A DNA stretch of 61,087 nucleotides from an uncultured Selenomonadales bacterium. GTDB taxonomy: Bacteria > Bacillota > Negativicutes > Selenomonadales > Selenomonadaceae. The notes beneath the pieces were generated by a model, which saw nothing but the letters and a program-made list of their open reading frames with translations, was not told where the DNA came from and did no database searches. This document shows positions 23,452 to 32,042 of the stretch, one piece after another. Both the position numbers and the translations under genes were made by a program. Every line of letters starts with the position of its first letter. The stretch's first letter is position 1. The DNA is taken from contig OMWN01000009.1 in NCBI GenBank assembly GCA_900314765.1, positions 1 to 61,087 on the forward strand. Reading direction: 5' to 3'.

Positions 23452-25407
23452 ATGAAGTATCAGGTGGTGTTTCAGCCGTCGGGGCGGTGCGGCGAGGTCG
23501 AGGCAGGGACGACGCTGCTTGCGGCAGCGCAAGGGCTCGGCGTGCACGTGGAGGCGAGCTGCGGCGGCGCGGGGGTGTGCGGCAAGTGCGTGGTGACGGT
23601 GAAGACGGCGCGGCTCGATGAGCTCGACATGGTGTCGTCGATGGCGCATATGTCGCCGCTCACGGATGAGGAGCGGCGGTGCCTCGCGGATGAGGATATA
23701 GAGCGCGGGGCGCGGCTCGCGTGCCAAGCGCGCGTATTCGGCGATGTGGCGGTGACGGTGCCAGAGGCGCCCCAGAGCGACGCGCATGTGATACTCGAGA
23801 GCGGCGAGGCGCACGAAGTGGTGCCAGACCCCGTGGTGCGGCGCTATGAGCTGCGGCTTGCGCCCGCGACGCTCGATGATGCGCGGGACGATATGACGCG
23901 GCTCATAGACGGGCTTCATGGCGCGGGCGTCGATGGCGATGTCACGATTGACACGACGGTGCTGCGCGAGTTGCCGTCGAGGCTTAGGCGCGCGGGGTAT
24001 CATGTGTTCGTGACGATGCGGCGCGGACTCGATGAGAGCGCGGGCGTCGAGGTGATACGTGTCGAGCCGTTTTCTGATGAGGGAAATCGCGGAAATATGC
24101 GCGGCGGCGTCGGCATCGCCGTCGATGTGGGCACGACGACGATTGCGGCGTATCTCGTGGAGCTTGAGAGCGGGCGGCTCATCGGCACGGCGTCGCGCAT
24201 GAATTCGGAGATCGCAATCGGCGGCGATGTGCTTGCGCGCATTTCGTACGCGATAGGGAACGAGCACGGGCGCGAGCGGCTGCAAAAGCTCGTCATTGGC
24301 GACATCAATGACCTCGTGCGCGAGCTCGTGTCGCCCGCCCAAATGGATGTGACGGACGTCGATGAGATGGTGCTCGTCTACAATACGGCGATGGAGCACC
24401 TCACGCTCGGGCTCGACCCGTCGTTCGTCGGCAAATCGCCGTTCGTGCCAGCCGTGAGTGCGCCGCTCGATTTGAAGGCGCGGGACCTCGGCATTGCGAT
24501 AAATCCTGCGGCGTATGTTCATTCACTGCCGATAGAGGCGGGATTTGTCGGCGCGGACAATGTCGCGGTGCTCATTGCGGAGGAGCCGTACAAAAGCGAG
24601 AAGACGCGGCTCATCATCGATATCGGCACGAATGGCGAAATCGACCTCGGCTCAAGGACGCGGCTCCTGTCGACGTCGTGCGCGACGGGGCCTGCGCTCG
24701 AGGGCGCGGCGATAAAGCATGGCATGAGGGCGGCGCGCGGCGCGATAGAGCGCGTGAAAATAGACGCGAAGACGTATGAGCCAAGCTACAAGGTGATAGG
24801 GAATGATAAGTGGCAATCAATAAAGACGGGCGAGCCAGTCGAGGAAAATGACGTGAAGCCGCGCGGGATATGCGGCAGCGGCATCATCGATGTGATGGCG
24901 GCACTGTATGACGCGGGCGTCATCGCGAAGAGCGGGCGCATCAAGAGCGCGCTCGCGAGTGTGACGACGCGCGTGCGTGAGACGGGCGGCATGTGGGAGT
25001 ATGTCGTCGCGTGGGCGAGCGAGACGGAGACGGGGCGCGACATCGTGGTGACGCAGGCCGACGTGCGCGCGGTGCAGCTCGCGAAGGCGGCACTCTATGT
25101 CGGCGCGCGGTATCTGATGGAGCAGTACGGCGTCAGCGAGGTGGACGAGGTCATACTCGCGGGCGCGTTTGGCAGCTACATTGACAAAAAAAGCGCGATG
25201 ACGATAGGCATGTTCCCCGCGTGTGACATAGAGCGCGTCCGAGCTGTCGGAAACGCGGCGGGCGAGGGCGCGCGCATGGCGCTCATATCGCTCGCGAAAA
25301 GGAGAGAAGCCGCGCGCGTCGCGCGCGAGGTCGAATTCGTCGAGACGGCAGTAGAGCCCGACTTCCAAGAGAGATTCATGGATGCGCTCGCGTTCGGGGA
25401 GAGGTGA
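23452..25407 (+). CDS. Ferredoxin-ASKHA protein (DUF4445/RACo-like corrinoid activator)
   Basis: 651 residues. Residues 1-95 form a plant-type [2Fe-2S] ferredoxin (CGGAGVCGKC, later RLACQARV). A linker follows. Residues about 210-630 hold an actin-like ATPase fold with phosphate loops GIAVDVGTTTIAAYLVE and LIIDIGTNGEIDLGS, CATGPALEGA, GICGSGIIDVMA and VILAGAFGSYI. Relatives (RamA, RACo) use ATP to drive electrons onto inactive Co(II) corrinoids of methyltransferases. Which corrinoid protein this one serves is not shown here. I chose ATG 23452 (GAGGCGGGGAGA upstream), which begins exactly at the ferredoxin domain. A longer frame upstream lacks a good start. Confidence 0.88.
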   Translation: MKYQVVFQPSGRCGEVEAGTTLLAAAQGLGVHVEASCGGAGVCGKCVVTVKTARLDELDMVSSMAHMSPLTDEERRCLADEDIERGARLACQARVFGDVAVTVPEAPQSDAHVILESGEAHEVVPDPVVRRYELRLAPATLDDARDDMTRLIDGLHGAGVDGDVTIDTTVLRELPSRLRRAGYHVFVTMRRGLDESAGVEVIRVEPFSDEGNRGNMRGGVGIAVDVGTTTIAAYLVELESGRLIGTASRMNSEIAIGGDVLARISYAIGNEHGRERLQKLVIGDINDLVRELVSPAQMDVTDVDEMVLVYNTAMEHLTLGLDPSFVGKSPFVPAVSAPLDLKARDLGIAINPAAYVHSLPIEAGFVGADNVAVLIAEEPYKSEKTRLIIDIGTNGEIDLGSRTRLLSTSCATGPALEGAAIKHGMRAARGAIERVKIDAKTYEPSYKVIGNDKWQSIKTGEPVEENDVKPRGICGSGIIDVMAALYDAGVIAKSGRIKSALASVTTRVRETGGMWEYVVAWASETETGRDIVVTQADVRAVQLAKAALYVGARYLMEQYGVSEVDEVILAGAFGSYIDKKSAMTIGMFPACDIERVRAVGNAAGEGARMALISLAKRREAARVAREVEFVETAVEPDFQERFMDALAFGER

Positions 25408-25412
25408 AATAA

Positions 25413-25662
25413 CCCTCTCCGCCTCGCATTCGCTCGGCACCTCCCCCATTGGGGAGGCTGGCGTTACAGAGTCTGAGATTATTTACATTAGCTGTATCGG
25501 TTCATTAGGAAAAATGTAATTGCGCATTTCCATTGTAATCGAAAGTGCGTAGCTTGCTGCTTGTAGAGTGAATGACTGTCATTCGCTTTCAATTATATCG
25601 TAAAGCACCGCTTTCGCGATGCCTCCCACCTTGGGGGAGGTGCCCCGCAGGGGCGGAGAGGG
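25413..25662 (-). repeat. R1 element copy 6 (reverse orientation, short tip)
   Basis: 250 bp starting only 5 nt after the stop of the ASKHA gene. Left CCCTCTCCGCCTCGCATTCG, right GCCCCGCAGGGGCGGAGAGGG. Confidence 0.85.
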
Positions 25663-25691
25663 TTGTGAAGTTATTCGAGAAAGTTATTATA

Positions 25692-25738
25692 AAAATTCGC
25701 AGGAAAAATTTTAAAATTTCTTGCGAATTTTTTGTTTT
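25692..25738 (+). terminator. Intrinsic terminator
   Basis: AAATTCGC.GGAAA...TTTC.TGCGAATTT with a TTTTTTG tail. It probably serves the ASKHA gene from beyond R1 copy 6. From here to 26052 there is no large gene, only AT-rich DNA and a candidate leader ORF. Confidence 0.65.
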
Positions 25739-25873
25739 TGCTATTGCATACTAAACCTATATGATATATAATAAGGCACATAAAACATAGCAAGCCAATA
25801 TGAATTGATAAACAAATTGGCGAGCAAATACGAATTGATGGTAAGACATCGATTTCAGAGGTGATGTGCTACG

Positions 25874-25954
25874 ATGGACACGAGGATTTATTGGGAAAGG
25901 CGTTATCGTAATGGCAGGGATTATCGAATGTGTTGCTGTTCGATGGCAGCCTGA
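25874..25954 (+). CDS. Candidate leader peptide rich in Cys/Met upstream of metY
   Basis: A 26-codon ORF with AGAGGTG about 10 nt upstream, ending ...RMCCCSMAA. Five of seven consecutive residues (M,C,C,C,S,M) are sulfur amino acids, as expected for a leader whose translation senses Cys/Met supply ahead of a sulfur-assimilation gene. Several ACGAT/ATCGT pieces nearby could form alternative stems, but no T-run terminator precedes metY. Two other frames are also open across part of this stretch, so chance is possible. Confidence 0.3.
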   Translation: MDTRIYWERRYRNGRDYRMCCCSMAA

Positions 25955-26052
25955 CGATGAAGAAGCAAAATCGTGATGAACGATTAGAAATTTAATGAAG
26001 AAAATTGAAAGCGAAAATAAAATTCAAGACGAATAGAAAGAGGGACATTATC

Positions 26053-27351
26053 ATGAGCAAGAATTATAAATTTGAGACACTTCAGATTCATGTTGGCCAG
26101 GAGAAGGCAGACCCCGTCACGGACTCGCGCGCGGTGCCTATTTATCAGACGACGTCGTATGTGTTCCACAATGCGCAGCACGCGGCTGACAGGTTCGGCC
26201 TCCGCGATGCCGGCAATATCTACGGCCGCCTCACGAATTCGACGGTCGATGTGCTCGAGAAAAGGGTCGCGGCTCTCGAGGGCGGCGCGGCTGGCCTCGC
26301 TGTCGCGTCAGGCGCGGCGGCTGTGACGTACGCGATCACGGCGCTCGCGAAGGCGGGCGATCATGTCGTTGCGCAGAACACGATTTACGGCGGCACGTTC
26401 AATCTTTTGAAGCTCACGCTGAAGGAGTTCGGCATTGAGACGACGTTCGTCGACGCGCACAATCTCGATGAGGTCGAGGGCGCGATAAAGGAGAACACGA
26501 AGCTCGTCTATCTCGAGACGCTCGGCAACCCGAACAGCGACATCCCGGACATCGACGCCATTTCCGCCATTGCGAAGAAGCACGGCCTGCCCGTCGTCGT
26601 TGACAATACGTTCGGCACGCCGTATCTTTTCCGTCCGCTCGAGCACGGCGCGAATATCGTCGTCCACTCGGCGACGAAGTTCCTCGGCGGCCACGGCACG
26701 ACGCTCGGCGGCGTCATCGTCGACGGCGGCAATTTCGATTGGAAGGCGAGCGGCCGCTATCCGCAGATTTCCGCGCCGAATGAGAGCTATCATGGCATCT
26801 CGTTCGCCGATGCCGCGGGTCCTGCCGCATTTGCCACGTATATCCGCGCGATACTCCTGCGCGATGAGGGCGCGACGCTTTCGCCGTTCAACGCGTTCAT
26901 CTTGCTGCAGGGCATAGAGACGCTGTCGCTGCGCATCGAGCGCCATGTCGAGAACACGAAGAAGGTCATCGAGTATCTCTCGAAGCATCCGCTCGTCGAG
27001 CATGTCAATCATCCGTCGCTCCCAGAGCATCCAGACCATGCGCTGTATGAGCGCTATTTCCCGAATGGCGGCGCATCGATATTCACGTTCGAAATCAAGG
27101 GCGGCCAGAAGGAAGCGTTCACGTTCATCGATCATCTCGAGCTGTTCTCGCTGCTCGCGAATGTCGCCGATGTCAAGAGCCTCGTCATTCACCCGTACAC
27201 GACGACGCACGCGGAGCTCTCGCCGGAGGAGCTCGCGGAGGCGGGCATAAAGGTCAACACGATACGTCTCTCCATCGGCACGGAGAATGTCGATGACATC
27301 ATCGCCGACCTCGAGCAGGGCTTCGATGCCGTCCGTGCGCTGAAGAAGTAA
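26053..27351 (+). CDS. metY: O-acetylhomoserine sulfhydrylase (aminocarboxypropyltransferase)
   Basis: A 432-residue PLP enzyme of the Cys/Met metabolism family. It makes homocysteine (or methionine) from O-acetylhomoserine and sulfide or methanethiol. Visible: N-terminal FETLQIHVGQEKADP, IYQTTSYVF, YGRLTNST, the PLP-stacking region VASGAAAVTYA, D-x-T in VVVDNTFGTP, and the Schiff-base lysine in VHSATKFLGGHGT. The C-terminal IRLSIGTENVDDIIADL is typical. Start ATG 26053 after AAAGAGGG. A terminator follows. Confidence 0.95.
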   Translation: MSKNYKFETLQIHVGQEKADPVTDSRAVPIYQTTSYVFHNAQHAADRFGLRDAGNIYGRLTNSTVDVLEKRVAALEGGAAGLAVASGAAAVTYAITALAKAGDHVVAQNTIYGGTFNLLKLTLKEFGIETTFVDAHNLDEVEGAIKENTKLVYLETLGNPNSDIPDIDAISAIAKKHGLPVVVDNTFGTPYLFRPLEHGANIVVHSATKFLGGHGTTLGGVIVDGGNFDWKASGRYPQISAPNESYHGISFADAAGPAAFATYIRAILLRDEGATLSPFNAFILLQGIETLSLRIERHVENTKKVIEYLSKHPLVEHVNHPSLPEHPDHALYERYFPNGGASIFTFEIKGGQKEAFTFIDHLELFSLLANVADVKSLVIHPYTTTHAELSPEELAEAGIKVNTIRLSIGTENVDDIIADLEQGFDAVRALKK

Positions 27352-27381
27352 TACTCTATCTCTCACAATTTCATAAAAAAT

Positions 27382-27436
27382 ATGCTCCTATTTTTGAAGG
27401 CAGGTTGCCAATCAAAGTAGGAGCATTATTTTTTTA
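27382..27436 (+). terminator. Intrinsic terminator of metY
   Basis: 9-bp stem ATGCTCCTA/TAGGAGCAT with a 27-nt loop and ATTTTTTTAT. Confidence 0.75.
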
Positions 27437-27534
27437 TGTTACGGTATTTAATTGAAAACGTAGTACGTTCAATAAATCACAATAATTTTTGATACGATTT
27501 TTATTGCGAGAGCGTAAATTTTGTTCAGATGATT

Positions 27535-28851
27535 TTATTTTGATGATGCGGCTTTGTGGGCGAGGCCAATGACGAGTCCCAGTATTGCGGGAGCGACCCA
27601 GCCCATGCCCGCGTCGGCGAGCGGCATGGATTTCGAGATGGATGATGCGATGGGGACGCCGAGCGATGCGACGAGGTCGATGGCGGCCGAGATAATCGTG
27701 ATGGCGAGTGTCCATGTGAATACGCGCCTGTCGTAGGAGAATGAGCGTCCGACGATGCAGAGGATGATGAGCACGATGGTCAGCGGGTAGAGGAACATGA
27801 GCACGGGGATAGAGACGGAGATGATTTTCGAGAGGCCCTCGTTCGCGATGATGAACGATATGACGGAGAAGAGGACGGCGCATTTTTTCTGCGTGCAGTA
27901 TTTCGGGAAGAGCTCGGCGAATGTCGTGCTGATGGCGGTGACGAGGCCGATGGATGTTTTCGCGCAGGCGACGGTCACCATGATGCCGAAAAAGACGCTG
28001 CCAGCGATGCCGAAGTAGTGGCGCGCGATGGCCGCGAGCGCGAGACCGCCGTCGGCGCTGATGCCGATGACGGTGCGCGACTGTGCGCCGATGAATGTGA
28101 GCGCGCAGTATATGAGCGCCATGAGTCCCATCGAGAATACGCCGGATTTGATGGCGGCGAACGATGTTTTCGTCGGCGACTTCACGCCGAGGTCGTGAAT
28201 GACGTTGATGAGTATGATGCCGAAGGCGAGCGATGCGAGCGCGTCCATCGTGTTGTAGCCCTCGAGGAAGCCTTTGGAGAATGGGCGCGTGAGATAGTCG
28301 GCTGTCGGCGCGGCGTCGGCCATGCTGCCCATCGGGCTGATGAGCGACGTGACGACGAGGATAGCGAGCAGTACGAGGAAAATCGGGTTGAGGATTTTGC
28401 CGACCCATGTGAGGATGCCCGACGGACGAAGCGAGAAGAACAGGACGACGGCGAAGAAGATGAGCGAGAAGATGAAGAGCACGAGGCGCACGGTGTCGTC
28501 GGAGAGAAATGGTGCGACGCCGACCTGAAACGATGTGGTCGCCGTCCTTGGTATGGCAAAGAGTGGGCCAATCGTGAGGTAGAGCGCGACGGTGAAGAAG
28601 TAGGCGAACGCTTTGCCCGCCTTTTGGCTCATGTCGAAAAGGCCGTTGCTTTCGGAGAGCGCCATGGCCGCGATGCCCGCGAGCGGGAGTCCTACGCCCG
28701 TGATGGCGAAGCCAATGGCTGCGGGCACGGCCGCCGAGCCCGCCATCTGTCCCATGAGCACGGGGAATATGAGATTGCCCGCGCCAAAAAATAATCCAAA
28801 CAGCATTGATGAAATGACCGTGTATTGTTTCATGGTCAGCTTTTCGTTCAT
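27535..28851 (-). CDS. brnQ: Branched-chain amino acid:cation symporter (BrnQ/LivCS family)
   Basis: 438 residues with about twelve hydrophobic helices, starting MNEKLTMKQYTVISSMLFGL and FFGAGNLIFPVLMGQ, the hallmark of LIVCS carriers that import Leu, Ile and Val with Na+ or H+. The frame is open 31 codons further upstream into R1 copy 7, but AGGAGGTG sits just before ATG 28851, which fixes the start. It converges with metY across the shared spacer 27352-27534. Confidence 0.93.
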   Translation of the reverse strand: MNEKLTMKQYTVISSMLFGLFFGAGNLIFPVLMGQMAGSAAVPAAIGFAITGVGLPLAGIAAMALSESNGLFDMSQKAGKAFAYFFTVALYLTIGPLFAIPRTATTSFQVGVAPFLSDDTVRLVLFIFSLIFFAVVLFFSLRPSGILTWVGKILNPIFLVLLAILVVTSLISPMGSMADAAPTADYLTRPFSKGFLEGYNTMDALASLAFGIILINVIHDLGVKSPTKTSFAAIKSGVFSMGLMALIYCALTFIGAQSRTVIGISADGGLALAAIARHYFGIAGSVFFGIMVTVACAKTSIGLVTAISTTFAELFPKYCTQKKCAVLFSVISFIIANEGLSKIISVSIPVLMFLYPLTIVLIILCIVGRSFSYDRRVFTWTLAITIISAAIDLVASLGVPIASSISKSMPLADAGMGWVAPAILGLVIGLAHKAASSK

Positions 28852-28900
28852 GCTGCTGCACCTCCTATTGTTGTGTGATATGATGATGTAATAAGTGAAA

Positions 28901-29150
28901 CCCTCTCCGCCCCTGCGGGGCACCTCCCCCAAAGTGGGAGGCATAGCGAAAGCGGTGCTTCACAATATAATTGAAAGTGAACGGTAGTCTTTAACTTTAC
29001 AAACAGCAAGCTACGCGATTTCAATTACGATGGAAATGTGCAATTACGCTTTTCCTGATGAATCGATTTGGCTAATGTAAATAATCTCAGAATCTGTGAC
29101 GCCAGCCTCCCCAATGGGGGAGGTGCCGAGCGAATGCGAGGCGGAGAGGG
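28901..29150 (+). repeat. R1 element copy 7 (forward, short tip)
   Basis: 250 bp directly upstream of brnQ's ribosome site, so any brnQ promoter must lie in or beyond it. From 29151 to 29447 I see only AT-rich DNA leading to the next gene's GAGAGGGAG ribosome site. Confidence 0.85.
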
Positions 29151-29447
29151 TTATGAATTGAATGAAGCGATTACTGCAGTTCATCCACATGACGCAAACT
29201 ATGTTATTATACACGAATTTGTTGATTAATGAAATATAAATTTTCAATATGTGTGCTGACTGGGTGAAGTGTTAATAAATCACATCATAATTGATACGCA
29301 GTTCACTTATCATTATCGTCATTTCTCGAAATATCTTTGAATTTTATAAAGGAATCTCATGATTTGCGTCGAATAGATATGTATAGGCATCATGATTAAA
29401 CGATAAATAAACATTCAAATTTTAAAATTATAGAGAGGGAGTTTTTC

Positions 29448-31598
29448 ATGGGAAAGGTCAGTATCACAAAGGGGCAGGTGCTTCACCGCATGACCGACGC
29501 TGTGGAGACGGTCGAGATCGTGCTGAAGGGCAGCGTCGCCGTGACGGATGGGGCGGACATCACGATGCACGCGCGGCAGGGGTCCATCATCGGCGCTTTC
29601 CACGACGCGGGCGACAAGTACGGCTACGACTACATCGCGGACGAGGACACGCTGCTTTTCACGTATGACTACAGCAATGAGGAGGACCTCGTTTCGACGC
29701 TGAAATCGAACGACGCCATTTTGCCGGTCATCGCGGCGCAGAGTTTCGCGATGGTGAACAGTTTCCTCGATGTGCTCGTGTCGATTTACGAGGAGGGCAA
29801 TGAGCTCTACAACGACCTTAAAGCGGGTTACGAGGATTACCGCGACATCTGCGTGAAGTTCATGACGGCGCCGAAGAGGTACGATGCCGTCGAATTTCTC
29901 ATGCCGCCCGAGCGCCCGAGCATGGTCGGCGGCTGGCAGGAGGAGCTGTGCCGCGCGTATCGCGACAAGGATGCGCAGCTGAAAAAAGGCTACTACACGG
30001 TCGATGAGGGGCTCAGCATCGGCAGCATCATGATTGCGGGTGAATTCGCGCGGACGATACACAAGGAAATCGGCGACGCGCAGGCGTACATAAAGGCGAC
30101 GAAAGTTCGCACGGACGAGTTTCTCAAGGACTACTACATGCAGAAGGCGAAGCTCGACCACGCGAACAGCGCCGAGGCAAAGGCGGCGGGCACGGGCACA
30201 CTGCCGAAGATAACGAACGCGATGGACAAGATACTGACGTACGCAGGCGTGAGCACGGAGATTGCGGAGGCGCTGAAGCGCGACATAAAGGCATTCGTGA
30301 ATGCGCCGAACCAGCGCGAGAAGTCGGACGAGATGAGAAAACTGCGCGCGGACATTGGCAAGAATTTCTACGCAGTCTACGAGGCGGCATTTTTCAAGAG
30401 CATGGAGGTGCCCATCATCCCCGCCGAGGTGAAGATGATGTTCCTGTTCGGCTTCATCGACGAGGAGCTCGCGGGCGAGGCGAATACGGCCGCGCTCTAT
30501 AAGATTTCGCTCTTGTGGGAGGATGACCCGAGCGGCAACGTGCTGACTGTCTACGATTGGCTCAAGAAAATCTACAGCGGCGAGGTCATGCCGTCGAAGA
30601 ACGATCTCGACACCGATTGGCCGGAGCACCTACGGGAGCAGGTCCGCTACGCGAATATCACACAGGAGCAGGCCGATGCGCTCGCGAACGACCGCCGTGC
30701 GATGGTGCATTTCGAGATAACGAACATGGTTGCGTCGGCGAACCGCATCACGCATGGCAGCCTGTTCTCATTCATACCGACGTTCTACGCAGGCGTCGTG
30801 ACGAAATCGCTCGACTCGTGCTTCGCGAGCCCGAAACGCGTTCATGAGGCGATTGACAAAATCCGCGACATCGATTTCGGCTGCTTCTACAGGCCGACGT
30901 TCACGACGTACCCTGAGCTCAAAATCAATCGCTTCGACTACGACGTCGAGGTGCTGCCGTACGTCATACTCATGCCGAATTTCGGCAGCCGCGGCGCGAT
31001 GTGGCAGGAGATCGAGGGCCGCGTGCGCACGACGCCGTCGCGCATGATGATTTCGATTTTCCACTCCGTGAGCATCGAGGATACGATGATACAGCTGTGC
31101 GCGCAGTTCCGCTGGGAGATGTGCCGCCGCATACAGGGCGTGCACTACAGCGACATCACGGACAAATCGCTCACGTCGGAGTACATCAATTATCTGCAGT
31201 TCTACAAGAAAAATCACGAGCTCTCGGGCGAGATGAAGGACAAGGTGAAGTCGGAGCTGCAGCGGTTCCATAATAATTACCGCAACGTCTTCGCCTCGGA
31301 CTATGAGATGTTCCTCAAAAATGAGGCGAACGGACTGCCGCGTCTCACGAAAGTTGCGCGTGAGATACTGTTCCGCTACTGCACGTTCTCGACGAAATAC
31401 AGGCGCGCGCTCGCCATCAACCCGCAGTATCAGCCCGTCATAGAGCGCTGGAAAGTGAAGGTCGCCGCAAAGCTCCACGCTTTCGACCTCTACCGCCGCA
31501 AGATACTCACCATGACGGATAAACTGCCGCCCGAGGTCGAGCTCGAGGCCGAGTATATGAAACTGTTCACGAGCAACCCAGGGCAGGATAGGGTGTGA
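29448..31598 (+). CDS. Large uncharacterised protein with N-terminal cyclic-nucleotide-binding-like fold
   Basis: 716 residues. The first about 110 (MGKVSITKGQVLHRMTDAVETVEIVLKG..., ITMHARQGSIIGAF) look like a cyclic-nucleotide-binding beta barrel of the Crp type, but no helix-turn-helix follows. The remaining 600 residues are mixed helical with no motif I recognise, and no signal peptide or membrane helix. Conserved-looking segments include NRITHGSLFSFIPTFYAGV and YVILMPNFGSRGAMWQEIEG (about 510). Relatives in anaerobic Firmicutes are unannotated as far as I know. It may be a cytosolic sensor-scaffold. Function unknown. It is monocistronic. Confidence 0.6.
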   Translation: MGKVSITKGQVLHRMTDAVETVEIVLKGSVAVTDGADITMHARQGSIIGAFHDAGDKYGYDYIADEDTLLFTYDYSNEEDLVSTLKSNDAILPVIAAQSFAMVNSFLDVLVSIYEEGNELYNDLKAGYEDYRDICVKFMTAPKRYDAVEFLMPPERPSMVGGWQEELCRAYRDKDAQLKKGYYTVDEGLSIGSIMIAGEFARTIHKEIGDAQAYIKATKVRTDEFLKDYYMQKAKLDHANSAEAKAAGTGTLPKITNAMDKILTYAGVSTEIAEALKRDIKAFVNAPNQREKSDEMRKLRADIGKNFYAVYEAAFFKSMEVPIIPAEVKMMFLFGFIDEELAGEANTAALYKISLLWEDDPSGNVLTVYDWLKKIYSGEVMPSKNDLDTDWPEHLREQVRYANITQEQADALANDRRAMVHFEITNMVASANRITHGSLFSFIPTFYAGVVTKSLDSCFASPKRVHEAIDKIRDIDFGCFYRPTFTTYPELKINRFDYDVEVLPYVILMPNFGSRGAMWQEIEGRVRTTPSRMMISIFHSVSIEDTMIQLCAQFRWEMCRRIQGVHYSDITDKSLTSEYINYLQFYKKNHELSGEMKDKVKSELQRFHNNYRNVFASDYEMFLKNEANGLPRLTKVAREILFRYCTFSTKYRRALAINPQYQPVIERWKVKVAAKLHAFDLYRRKILTMTDKLPPEVELEAEYMKLFTSNPGQDRV

Positions 31599-31703
31599 GC
31601 GGAGAATTGTAAGCATCTGTAAACGTTTGCTGAGTGTAAATTTCATTGATTTGCTTAACAACAGCAAATTTGAACAATACGTTCAAATTCATACGTTTTG
31701 CGA

Positions 31704-31918
31704 CCCTCTCCGCCCCCTGCGGGGGCACCTCCCCCAGAGTGGGAGGCATAGGATGAGAGGGCTTTGCGCTAAAACTGTACGAATGAATAAAGCTGCACGA
31801 CTTCATTAGTCGATTATTTAGCTAGTAAATCGATTCATCTAAATGTAAATAATCTCAGAATTTGTGGAGCCAGCCTCCCCAATGGGGGAGGTGCCGAGCG
31901 AATGCGAGGCGGAGAGGG
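31704..31918 (+). repeat. R1 element copy 8 (forward, short tip)
   Basis: 215 bp between the convergent cyclic-nucleotide-fold and zinc-ribbon genes. The rest of 31599-32042 holds only the terminator at 31946-31990. Confidence 0.85.
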
Positions 31919-31945
31919 TCAATCGTTCATCAAAATATACAAAAA

Positions 31946-31990
31946 TAAAATCACCGCATAGGTTTCGTCATCCTGTGCGGTGATTTTTTA
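31946..31990 (-). terminator. Bidirectional terminator between convergent genes
   Basis: Stem AAATCACCGCATAGG/CCTGTGCGGTGATTT, with A runs on the left and T runs on the right. It ends the minus-strand zinc-ribbon gene and read-through from the left. Confidence 0.75.
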
Positions 31991-32042
31991 TGGAAAATTT
32001 TCGCTTGATTCGTTTAATTCGTTTAATATGTCACGCGCATCA

